Below, piece by piece: positions 21,761-32,408 of a stretch of 64,000 nt of DNA; the first letter of the stretch is position 1, and every line of letters begins with the position of its first letter. Source of the DNA: Rhynchospora pubera (taxonomy: Eukaryota; Streptophyta; Magnoliopsida; Poales; Cyperaceae); the NCBI GenBank assembly GCA_028095005.1, contig CM051462.1, positions 126,780,752 through 126,844,751 on the forward strand, given 5' to 3'. The notes beneath the pieces were generated by a model. The model was not told the DNA's origin and made no database searches. It worked only from the letters and a program-made list of their open reading frames with translations. Made by a program: the position numbers and the translations under genes.

Positions 21761-23763
21761 TACATAACTATGCCTGAAATTTAATATTTTAAATAATTGT
21801 AGTAATACTTAACGGCTGAGGTGTCATTTAGTGTTTATTAATATTTCAGCGTGGTTGTAGCAGTGGTAAAACAACCAAAATTATGATACTACTATGTATT
21901 TATAAAAGATTTTAATCTACAAAAATCCAAAATGTTAACAATATATTATACATTATTTGAAAAAGTAATAAGCATGGAGTTTTTAATAATATATTATTTA
22001 AAAAAAATTAATCTAGCACGATGTCAATTCTTTTTCTGATCTAGTGCAGTAAAAAGCAATCGTTAAGTAATAATTTATCTTTATGTGTATTTATTACATT
22101 TTTTTCTTAAAAAATGCATTATTTTTTTCTTTTTAAGTTTATCAGTCATGCGTGTGTTGAAATTATACTGCAGTATGTTAGGCATTTTTTTAATAATTAT
22201 TTCTAATATATGGATAGTTGGATACTATTACTGTAATTTGTAAAGCCGGTCTAGATATTCAAATTTTTTCTGGCGTTTTATTAATTTTATCTTTAAACTT
22301 GCCTTAGCCTTCTAGATTAAGACAAAATTTTATATTTTGTAAATCCCAGGGCCCTGTGAACTTTTTATTTGTTGTGGCACCAGTGGCGCAATAACCCGTG
22401 CAGTCAAGGTATCTTGTTATACCACAGTCATACGACCAATTATTTAACTCTTGCAAATTTCAATTAGCATTGACAAATCAAAGCGTGCGCATGCCTACCA
22501 GTTAATATCATAAACATCCATGTCATGACATTAGCATTACCGAGGAATACAGATTTATATAATTAAAAATCTTTGATAGCCAATTGAATTGCACCGATTG
22601 TCTTTTACCAGTCGCCAAGTGAGGCGAAGATAAAAAGTCGACTATATATATATATATATATATATATATTTTAAAAGCTGTCAAATGTTGTAGAAGTTAA
22701 TTAAGATATCGATTTTGAGAACCTGAGAACTGCATAATATTTATTAGAAAACAAGAAATAAATTTTGTATATGTATTTTTTCCCATAATTTTAGATTGAT
22801 TTTGTATTCAATTTTGCTATACAATTTAGATTGACAATCTTAAAAAGTTAAATGTTCAAATATAGGCGTTTGATAGGTCATCAAATAAATTTTAATTGAT
22901 AGTTGAATACGCAGTCTATCTAAATAAAAAAATACTATAATATCAGTTTTCAATTTCAATATATTTGATGTTTTACGCCGCATGCAATTGTAAAAAAGAT
23001 AATAGTTAATTATAACCTTGGGTATGATGTATTAATTTTGATGACACGTCACTATGCTTAAGATTTAAGTACTGCTGAAATCTTGTTAATTTTGTTTACC
23101 TGGGCAATTGAAGTGTCAGATTCTGAATAAATGAGTACTCACCTATCATATTCTTAACATCAAACTAGCTATGAATAAATGTTGACCTAAAGAGCCAAAC
23201 TGATAGCATGACTAATCAAACGGAATCTAAAACAAAAGAATGCGATGAAAGCTACAAGTATCAAGCTCACAACCACTTTGTTTTATTCCGACAGAAATAA
23301 AAGTCCATGACCATTTTGACAATGTGAAAAATGTAGGAACAGTCGAAATATATTTTTTCTATTATTAGTGTTTTTTTTCCTCTTTTCGTACTGTGTGTGA
23401 GCAGATTTTTAAGGAACAAAAATATGATTGTAAATGTGAGACTAGCTATCCGATTTTTTAAATATTCGTTTTCACAGTATAAATATTGTTCATATGGACG
23501 TAATTCAAAAAAAGTTAATTTCAAATATTCATAAAAAACTAAATAACAATGTTAAGTATAAATTGATAGTATGTTGACATAATATGACTATAAAATAAGT
23601 AGCTTCGAATAATATTCTAAAATAAATGATAAAAAAAAATTCTCTAGTCATAATTGAATGGCTCCTCCTGTGTTGCACAAATGAATCCCAAATACTTGCG
23701 GAAATGCAAAACGGCCGGTATAATAAATAGTTAGGAAAATAGCTTCGCCGACAATAATCATAG
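21761..23763. other. Intergenic DNA with a (TA)n run
   Basis: No gene recognised. A pure TA run occupies about 22642-22669. Confidence 0.5.
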
Positions 23764-23930
23764 GGTGCGTTTGGATCGTTGGAAGAAAGAAGAAGAAGAA
23801 GGAAGAAGAAGAAAAAAAAAAAATTATAAACAATCCAAACTCTTCATAAAGTTACACACTTCCCAATATTTCTTCCCACTTCTTCCCTTCTTCCCTTCTT
23901 CCCTTCTTCCCACACCTATCCAAACGCACC
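23764..23930. mobile_element. CCGTTTGGAT-family MITE, 167 bp
   Basis: Inverted ends GGTGCGTTTGGAT / ATCCAAACGCACC. The left arm has expanded GAAGAA repeats and the right arm a CTTCCCTT tandem. Flanks are TAG and TAA, a 3-bp duplication with one change. Confidence 0.8.
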
Positions 23931-24211
23931 TAAGAAGAAAGTAAGAACTCATGAAGAACAAAATTAATCCCCCGGTGCATCTTGGGCAGTTAGCGAAGCT
24001 CTACATATTTTTTTCTTTTTTTTACCATGTAATTAGAAAAATTATTAACATAATCCTTCAAAAGTTTATAATCATTTTTATGCCACTTGTAGTTAATGCA
24101 CAATGTGCGCGCTTGAATAAGTTGCCAATATATTGATATACACAAATTTATTCAATTTCCTTTACAAAGTTTTCAAAAATAGTTGGAAAATATCTAGAGG
24201 ATGAGAATTAA

Positions 24212-24215
<4 letters not shown>

Positions 24216-24263
<48 letters not shown>
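24216..24263. repeat. (TA)n microsatellite
   Basis: About 48 bp of TA immediately left of the MITE 24264-24639; TATATATA also follows that MITE, so it inserted into a TA run. Confidence 0.95.
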
Positions 24264-24267
<4 letters not shown>

Positions 24268-24639
24268 AACCTATGGTGCATACTGATCCGAACTCTTGGA
24301 TCTGTTTCAAAATGACCGATCCAAACCGTCCAATATGATCTCTCTATTGAAATCTCCTTGCCGACCAAATTTTACATTTTTTCGATATTTTTAAGTATTT
24401 TTTTCGGATTTTTTAAAACTGCTATTTTTTAACGATTCAGAAAAAATTAGATTAGCAATTTTCTAAAATTTGAAAAAAATACTTAAAAATTTCGAAAAAA
24501 TGTAAAATTTGGTCGGTAAGGAGATTATAATAGGAAGATCATATTGGATGGTTTGGATCGGTCATTTTGAAGCAGATCCAAGAGTTAGGATTAGTATGCA
24601 CCGAAACTTCCGTACATTAGTATGCACCATAGGTTTTCT
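24264..24639. mobile_element. Fold-back MITE with AGAAAACCTATGGTGCATACT ends
   Basis: At least 20 bp at the two ends are perfect inverted repeats and the entire 376 bp folds back on itself. The arms carry AAATGACCGATCCAAACCGT, also seen in diverged form at 27034. Near the right end a second copy of the word TATGCACC is present. The insertion site is TA-rich, so the duplication is ambiguous. Confidence 0.85.
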
Positions 24640-25851
24640 CTATATATATATTATTGGAAAGAGTGACAAAGCCTACTTGTTTTAAATATAATATTTCCCT
24701 CAACATGAATTTTTTTTTAATTCCTTAGTTCCTATTGAAGTACAGACTTCTTGTTGATATTTTTAAGCTTTAGAAGGTTATAAGGAGAAATTTGGAGCAA
24801 GGTAAAATTTTAAAAGTGAAGACTTGATGATTGGTTACTTGTTAGCAAAATTTTCCCATTATTTAATAGCCTTCTGAAGTGTTACACGCGTGAGTGGGGT
24901 TTTGAATTTTGAAATCTTGTTTTCAAATATTAATCCCATTATTTAATCCCGTGCTTATGCCTTGATTATAACAGTGACCTTGTCAATTGTCATACTCTGG
25001 TAACTAACACCAGCTCGCTTCTCTCAAGTTTCAACAAACGACAAAAGATCCACTCTCAGCACAGAATGCACGAATTGCAGAATTTTGGCATAGCAATTAG
25101 CAGGCTCATTAATGGGTCGGATGTTATTTTTTTTATCATATTGGACCTGACCCAGAATGTCTGGGTAATTCGAGCAGAATTTTTGTCTTATTTATTTTAT
25201 TGTGAAAACAATCCTGATTTCGCTCGCAGAATATTGAAAGATATACCGAATATAATAAATGTAATATGTTTATTTTGCAACTTGTCAAATATTTATACAA
25301 AATCAACTTCTATGTATATAGTATTAATCAATGTGTACACTTTGGATTGGAATTGCCCCATAGTTCCGAAATTTTGATTTATAATTCATCGATTAATTTT
25401 AATTCAATTATTTTTTTTTTCGAAATCATAATCTTTGGAAAGAAGTATAGACAACCGTATCCCATCCTGCGCCTCTCTCTGCAGAGATCATGCTTGTTTA
25501 AAGTTAAAACCAACGTGGATATATGAATTGGCATTTATGAGTAATTAATTAAACAAATAAAGCATTTCCCTACAATAACCGAGAGGAATAGTTTTCCTTC
25601 TCCGAGCACATGCAATGCATTATATATAGGTAGGCGCGGAGACCAAGGCGAATTTCTTTTGCACCATTGCACCAATGGCGTATTAAATTTGCAATACAAT
25701 CATGTAACGTTTGGGATTATTTTATTACCATATATTTTTTTTCTCCTCTATTGGAAAATTTCATTGAATTGTATTTTGCGATATTTGATTTATACCTGAA
25801 AATACTATAATTATCCATGTAGAGAGTAAACGTATCAAGAAGTTCAAAAGG
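24640..25851. other. Intergenic DNA, no gene seen
   Basis: Two overlapping ORFs around 25066-25526 lack family features and are judged chance. Confidence 0.5.
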
Positions 25852-25859
25852 TATACAAA

Positions 25860-26117
25860 CAGTGGCGGATCCACAGGTGGGGCTGCTGGGGCTAGAGCCC
25901 CACCTACCATGGTTTATTATACATATATGGGCTATGAATAAATTCAAATTGCAATTTTTCTTTTGATATATTTGAGTGGTTTATCAATTTTTTTTATAAT
26001 ATGGCTTTAAACTATATTTTTAGTATTGTATGAGATGGATATACAATGAACTTATGTTGGTTCAATATTTTTATAAATCTCAGCCCCACCTAAATATTTT
26101 TTCTAGATCTGCCACTG
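25860..26117. mobile_element. hAT MITE, 258 bp
   Basis: Ends CAGTGGCGGATC / GATCTGCCACTG are inverted with one mismatch. TATACAAA is perfectly duplicated at 25852-25859 and 26118-26125. The subterminal AGGTGGGGCT is inverted at AGCCCCACCT. It is a diverged relative of the element inside the LINE at 58646. Confidence 0.92.
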
Positions 26118-26125
26118 TATACAAA

Positions 26126-27033
26126 CGATTTTAAAAATGCCGCATTAAATGGGCTTAGTTGGCATGATTGAAACAGTTAAAACGAAGCATTGAATCAGAG
26201 TAACCGTCAACAATATTAAACTAAAATAGAATTTTGTTATGGCAAAACAAAAATTTTGTAATTAAATTTTCATTTTTGCACTTAAACTCCTATCTCTTAT
26301 TGCATCTAGCGCAATAAAAAGTCTCATGGTAGATATGAAATTTGTTTATAATTTTTTTTTGTCAAGCATAGTTCGAATAATATGTATTGATAGACGTCTA
26401 TTATCTATTTCATATTTTTCATTCTTTTAGAGTTTCGTAGAACAGGACTTAATTGAGAAGTAAAGAAATCCTGAGGACATTCAAGCAAAGTATTACACAA
26501 AACAAAATATAACCAATCAGTCCAGACAGCTTGAATTTCCAATGCACAACCGACAACAGAGGTACCTTGGACTCCCACCTAATACAATCCTCTGTTATTT
26601 TACTAATTGCAAACATGGCAAATACGGTTCGGTCGATAGTTTAAAAATCGTGTCTGAGGAAAATCAGTTCTCAATTTTCTTATTGTGACAAACGAATTCT
26701 GCAATCATGGTCCATATCAAAATAGAGTAGTCTATAAAATATAAAGTGGATTTGAATTTCAAACAAATGGTATGAACAATTTTTTTTTTCTAGTTGGTAC
26801 TTAGGAATAGCATAATAATAGAAGAAAATATTGATTTTTTACTTGGGATTTAGGAATAGCATAATAATAGTTACTAACGCCAAGTTAGTGCTATTCTTAT
26901 GCTTTAAAACAATTCAAACATATTCGGGCATTATTAAAGGTAGTGATATTCATTTTAGTGCGTAAGAATAGGTAAGTAAAATAGTACTAATAAAAGTGTG
27001 GGGGAAAATCTCAAATACTGTACTATATAATAT
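26126..27033. other. Intergenic DNA, no gene seen
   Basis: The word TAGGAATAGCATAATAATAG occurs twice (about 26811 and 26851), a small local duplication. Nothing else stands out. Confidence 0.5.
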
Positions 27034-27595
27034 GAGAAATGCTAGTGTCTAATATATTAGACGGATGGGTCCGTCTTGTTTTCATGTTTTTAAATTTCGA
27101 ATGACCGATTCGAACCGTTCAATATGTTCTTCTTATTGAAAACTTATAAGAAACCAATTTTTATATTTTTTTCGAAATTTTTTACTATTTTTTTTTGAAA
27201 ATTCATGATATAAACATTATGGATCCAATAACAACAATTTTCTAAAATACCCAAAAAATAATAAAAATTTTCGAAACATGTAAAAAATGGTTTCTAATAA
27301 GTTTTAAATATAGAAAACATATTGAACGATTCAGGTCAATTATTTGAAATTTAAAAACATGAAAACGATCGTATTTGTATAAACTCTTGCAACCATGCCT
27401 ATACCAAGCTGTACTTACCTCCCCAACTCTACTAAATAAACCCATCTATCTATTCGTGACTGACCTTTCCGACTTTCCCTAGCCCTATGCCGATTATCCG
27501 TGACAACGTTTCACAATGGCCTAGCTCCGGTTTTTTCTCTTAGTTATGCGACGAAGCATATCGTTCATGCCTCAGTTATCCTGATGCCCCATTTT

Positions 27596-27895
27596 GGCAG
27601 CGTTTGGATATTTGGATATAGGTGCGTTTGGATAGGTGTGGGAAGAAGGGAATAAGGGAAGAAGTGGGAAGAAGTATTGGGAAGTGTGTAACTTTGTGAA
27701 GAGTTTGAATTGTTTATAATTTTTTTTCTTCTTCTTCCTTCTTCTTCTTCTTTCTTCCAATGATCCAAACGCACCCATAGGAAGAAGGAAGAAGGAAGAA
27801 AAAAATTATAAACAATCCAAACTCTTCACAAAGTTACACGCTTCCCAATACTTCTTCCCTTCTTCCCTTCTTTCCACACCTATCCAAACCGAGCC
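27596..27895. mobile_element. CCGTTTGGAT-family MITE hosting a second copy
   Basis: The left fragment 27596-27620 (GGCAGCGTTTGGATA) and the right fragment 27777-27895 (to TATCCAAACCGAGCC) are the two parts of one copy, separated by another copy of the same family in between. Confidence 0.7.
27621..27776. mobile_element. CCGTTTGGAT-family MITE nested in a sister copy
   Basis: Inverted ends GGTGCGTTTGGAT / ATCCAAACGCACC. ATA flanks both sides (27618-27620 and 27777-27779). The host fragments resume on each side. Polypurine/polypyrimidine arms cause spurious Lys/Arg-rich ORFs. Confidence 0.75.
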
Positions 27896-29163
27896 TTGAT
27901 ATGACTTTCTCCGTGTAAATATGACCATATTTTTTACTATCTCGCTGCCTTGACTGACCTATACCAGATGCCGGCGTTCGAAACCTAATAGACCGGTGCC
28001 TATCCTAGCGTATCCTATTGCGGAAGTTTGGTCCCCCAATCAAATACCAAGTACTAGCTGAGGGAGTAAGGTCAGTCAAGTAGTTCCCTTACTCAGCATC
28101 TTCAAGTGTTGCGAAAGATTGCCCACTAATAATGAACTTATATACAGAGCTTATGCCACAAATCTATCCGTCTAATATATTGAACACTGGCATTTCTCGT
28201 ATAGGACCGATTAATGTTGCTGACTAGTACAAAAAAAAAGTACTTTTATTATTTGTTTAAAATATTAGGATAGCTAATTGTTGCCGATCCAATAGACGAG
28301 GTAACACACATGCTTGGATACTTGGATTGTATTCAACAAAAGTTCTCGTACAATTTTAAGCTCACGATGAGAAACTATATTACCCGTGAGCATTTTCTCG
28401 TAGATTTTTAAAAGTTCTTAATGAGAAACTTGTAAAAATGAGGAGGCCATTTGATCCGGTATAATTTTAGCTCTACGATCGATAACGTCGTCGTATATAT
28501 TGAGAATGTGTAATAAATATCAATTACTATTCTTTTTTTTCTCATCTATCAATTTGTAAAACTTAAAAATTTCAGTATAACCATTAGACCCGGTATATCA
28601 CATACATTACCTGTTTGCGTAATTGCGTTGTTGGTGACTTTTGAGTGGTAACTGGTAAGCGGTTAGCCAATGTATAAATGATCTCTTTTGCAATTGGGAA
28701 AAAATGACAGTGGATATGGGCTCAGAAAAGCGACTATTATTGTGTATTAAAATGTATAATAGAGCATTTCTCCAAATAATAATAATATGATAGAATTATA
28801 ATTAAATTATTAAGACATATATATGAAGCTATACGTACACCGTACTGTATAAAAAGATAACATATTTTTTCCTTTCTTAAAATTATTCGGTAGGAGTCTA
28901 GGAGATAAGATATAAAGCGTAGAGGCACTGACGCACTGTTTGCATGTACAGCCTTTTTCTGACAGTTGCATTGTTTGTGCTGTGCATGAACAAGGTCTCT
29001 TTCACTGTATTAGTTACTAAACATACCATGTACTTTATATCTGCTTCTTTACATTGAGATTTATTCATTAATTATGTTCTTTTTTCCCTTTTCTGCATGC
29101 ACTCCAACTTTGAGAACGAGGCCTCCCCTAATAGCTTTCCTTGCTTGTCAGAGAGTTTTAACA

Positions 29164-29330
29164 AATGTTTTCAATACCCTATCACTTAGCGAAAAATTCT
29201 GATAATATTGGATACCAGAACAATGAATGAACGACGGTATTCGATATTAAGATACGAAATACCAAAAAATATCGGAAAATATTGGATTTCGGCCACTGGC
29301 TAGGGGTGCCGGTAGGGTATTGAAAACATT
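29164..29330. mobile_element. Fold-back MITE with AATGTTTTCAATACCCTA ends, 167 bp
   Basis: Eighteen bases at each end are perfect inverted repeats. The interior is built of GGTATTTC / GATATTGGATACC-type words. Related degenerate pieces lie at 31610 and 41688. Confidence 0.8.
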
Positions 29331-31609
29331 GATTGCAACAAAAATCAGAATGGTATGCAACAATGTGTAGTTAGTTTTGATTATAGACCTATTTTAATAT
29401 GAGACATCGAATTGCATCTTTTTCTTTTTGACTGTAACGAATATGATACACTTTTTTGCAAGCGTGGAAAAAAACTCTGGATCCGAAAATACTGCTGATG
29501 TTATGTTGCCTCATTAATATTGTATAAATAACATCAATATTTCTCACGTAATCGCGTTCTATTGAGACATTCCAAATTCCGACTTTTAAAGTGTATGAAG
29601 TTTAAATTTTTTTAAAAAATACAATGAAATTATAAAGATGTATTAATCTGGTAATAGAATCGCTTCTTATTTCTTCATTTTTTTTTTTTAAAAAAAGGTG
29701 GGTAAACCCACCGGCCACCACTTCTATTTAAAGAAGTAAATTTGGAGGTTAGAACTGCGCCAACAGAAGGGTAGAAAACTAGAAATATGAGAAAAAAAAA
29801 TATTGTTTTTTTATGCACATTCTATATCAAAATTGGTCTGGCAATTAATAGGAAAATTATTATAAGGAGAATTTTACTATATTGCATCATAAATACAACA
29901 CTAGTTACCAGTACTAATCTTCCATAGTGGTGTTGTGAAGACAGGAAAATAAATAAGACTGAAAGAAACACACGTTGCAGTTCTGGCGTGTTTTGTACCG
30001 ACTGAAACTGGATGATGAATCATATGTTAGCATTATCTTGTCACATTTGATTTATTTTAAATTCAATTCAGAAATGAGATTTTCATATGAGAGGTTTTTC
30101 CCCGATAAATTAGCCTCAACCTATATAATTTTTTCTTGAACTTAAATATTCAATAAAATTCTTAGGTCCACCTCACTCTAGATGTCTAACGATTTACTAC
30201 TAGATTAACTATCAGTTCGACATTTAAGTATTTGACATAGATTTAGAGTTGCAAATTGCTAAGCCACATTATAATTTGCAAAACAAATAGAAAAATGCTG
30301 AAAGAAAGGAGAACAATAAAAAAAAGGGTACACGGGCCAGTGGGTTTGGTAATAAATTGAGATCTGGGACCAAAAATGCAAACTTAAAGAGTTTTATAAA
30401 TTAACTGCAATAGGATGATGCTCACTTTGTCTGTACGAGTGCACTAGCTTTGTTGGGTGGGAAACATGTTTTTAAGGAACCATAATTATATAATCTTGAT
30501 TCAAATCAAATCAATTGAATGGTTTGTCCTACGAACCTAGGTAGCACATAGGTGGAATTTATATTTACAACTTTGTTTCTTTTGTTAGAAGTTTATAAGA
30601 AGCTCCTTTGTCCTTTCCCTACATTCATTTGTTCTCATCTTCTATATTTTTTTCTTCCTTTTCTCTTGTAACTTGGTCCTATCTTAATCAATCAGCATTA
30701 TGTTCACTAAATTATTTACAGATATTTCAACAACCTCACATGTGCCATATGTCGATTGGTTCACACGTCCGAAACGGTCCATATCATTCGTATAATTGAA
30801 AAAAAAAGATGATAGAACAAAATTTTCTTGTTTTTAGGATTTGATTTAACCGAGTGCTGCATAATAAATTAATAACTGAGCTTTTTTTTATTGAATAATG
30901 AATAATAACTGACCTTGCTATCTCAGTAATAGCTACACAGCCTCGATCGTTTAATTGGGCTAATTATACATGGGCTATTAGCCCGCTCGGTTCATACAAT
31001 TAAAGTTATAGGCTTATAGCAACGAAAACTAAAAATAAAATTAGGGTCACTACGTAACGTACTACGACGTACATGCCCCAAGTCTTCAACTGATGAGGTT
31101 TGATATGAACAGTACAATACGAGGTTTGATATGAGGTCTGCCTGTCTATGTACTAAAAATGTATGCAAGCTATTTCTTCACCAAGCATAAGATAAGATGA
31201 TTGTATATGTACCATCTCCCTCTTTCCAGAGTCTCAAATCTCGTTGGTCCGCTCTATTAGTATTTTGTATGGCTTTTGAGGCGTTTATGATATAAACGCG
31301 AACACAATGCAATCACATTTAGGACTAGATAAAAAACATGCTGATATTCTTGCAAATAATATACATACTAATTGAGGAGAGAGATTGGTTTTCTGTTTAT
31401 CTTAGTTTTGACGAGAAATGATGTGTTTGGAAATTTATATAAAAAAATCTTTGATCTAATAAGCATGTCATAGACTACCACGTCATACTGGCAAAAGCCA
31501 GAACAAGAAGATCACCACCACCACCACAAGAAAACAAGCGAGCAGAGGGCCCTTTACGGAATGCGTTTTATTTCTTACCTTTCAGCACTCGTGTTATTAT
31601 TGGCACTGT

Positions 31610-31733
31610 CATTTTATTCCGATATTTCCTGGTATTTCGTCTCTTTTTACCAGATACTGCTGTCTCGGCCTCTGATATGATTCCCAGTATTACCAGAATT
31701 TTCCGGTAGCCGGCCAGGTATCAAAAACACTGA
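31610..31733. mobile_element. Degenerate relative of the 29164 fold-back element
   Basis: Shares CCGATATTTC, GGTATTTCG and the right-end-like CCGG..AGGTATCAAAAACACTG, but the left terminal repeat is gone. Confidence 0.5.
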
Positions 31734-32408
31734 TTCACACCAATATCAGAAAAGAAATCAATTACCCAACATCTCAGCACCCAGCTACTACTGACCATGC
31801 CATGCGTGATAAACTCAACTAGATATTAAAAGGTAATAAATATATAAATAAAACTAAGAAGATATTCATTAGCAACATTACACCTTGAGGCCTACACAAG
31901 ATTATTGGATTAGTCAACCACCAACTTTTAATATACACGAATAGACCAACATAAGCACTGTTTTTTAGCAAAAGAGGGGAAGTGGAGGGGTTTTAACTCC
32001 CTATTGTTGTCTATTTACAAGCTTCCCCGAACAGAAGAGAGCCGGCCACAATCCAAGGTTTGCACTCCATACCTACGATCAGATCAAAATGAGAGAGTTT
32101 AAAAGAAGCTCTCATTTAACATATAAATTGCATCACAACCCCCACCCTCTCCGCCTTTCCCTCTCCTTCTAAAAGTTTCCCGTGGAAAGCACTACAAGGT
32201 ATCAACAAAATGAAACCAACTTATCTTTGCTCATTTATCAGCTTGAGTTTACATATGGACATAAAATGGCATGGTTCAGAAAGTGCAGCTGCAGAAATTC
32301 AAGCCATTTTGAGGAAGAAGTCGATATATCTTAATACAAGTTTTACATAAGAGGGAAAAAAAAATGTACCGATTTAGCAGTCACCTTCCTTGAAGGCCAG
32401 ACAAGGAA

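Larger units (their letters stand above)
27034..28198. mobile_element. Fold-back MITE split by later insertions
   Basis: GAGAAATGCTAGTGT at 27034 pairs with ACACTGGCATTTCTC ending at 28198, and TAATATATTAGACGGAT with its complement. The fold-back body (27034 to about 27371) is related to the element at 24264. The last ~33 bp of the right arm are separated from the body by ~790 bp of foreign DNA that itself contains the two nested MITEs at 27596-27895. Confidence 0.7.
28199..32408. other. Intergenic DNA with two small fold-back remnants
   Basis: No gene recognised over 4.2 kb apart from the repeats listed at 29164 and 31610. The right end (about 32100-32408) should carry the 3' UTR of the minus-strand gene ending at 32409. 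Confidence 0.5.

Noticed and set aside
27565..27778. Two minus-strand ORFs rich in Lys, Arg and Glu
   Set aside because: They read through the polypurine arm of a CCGTTTGGAT-family MITE.
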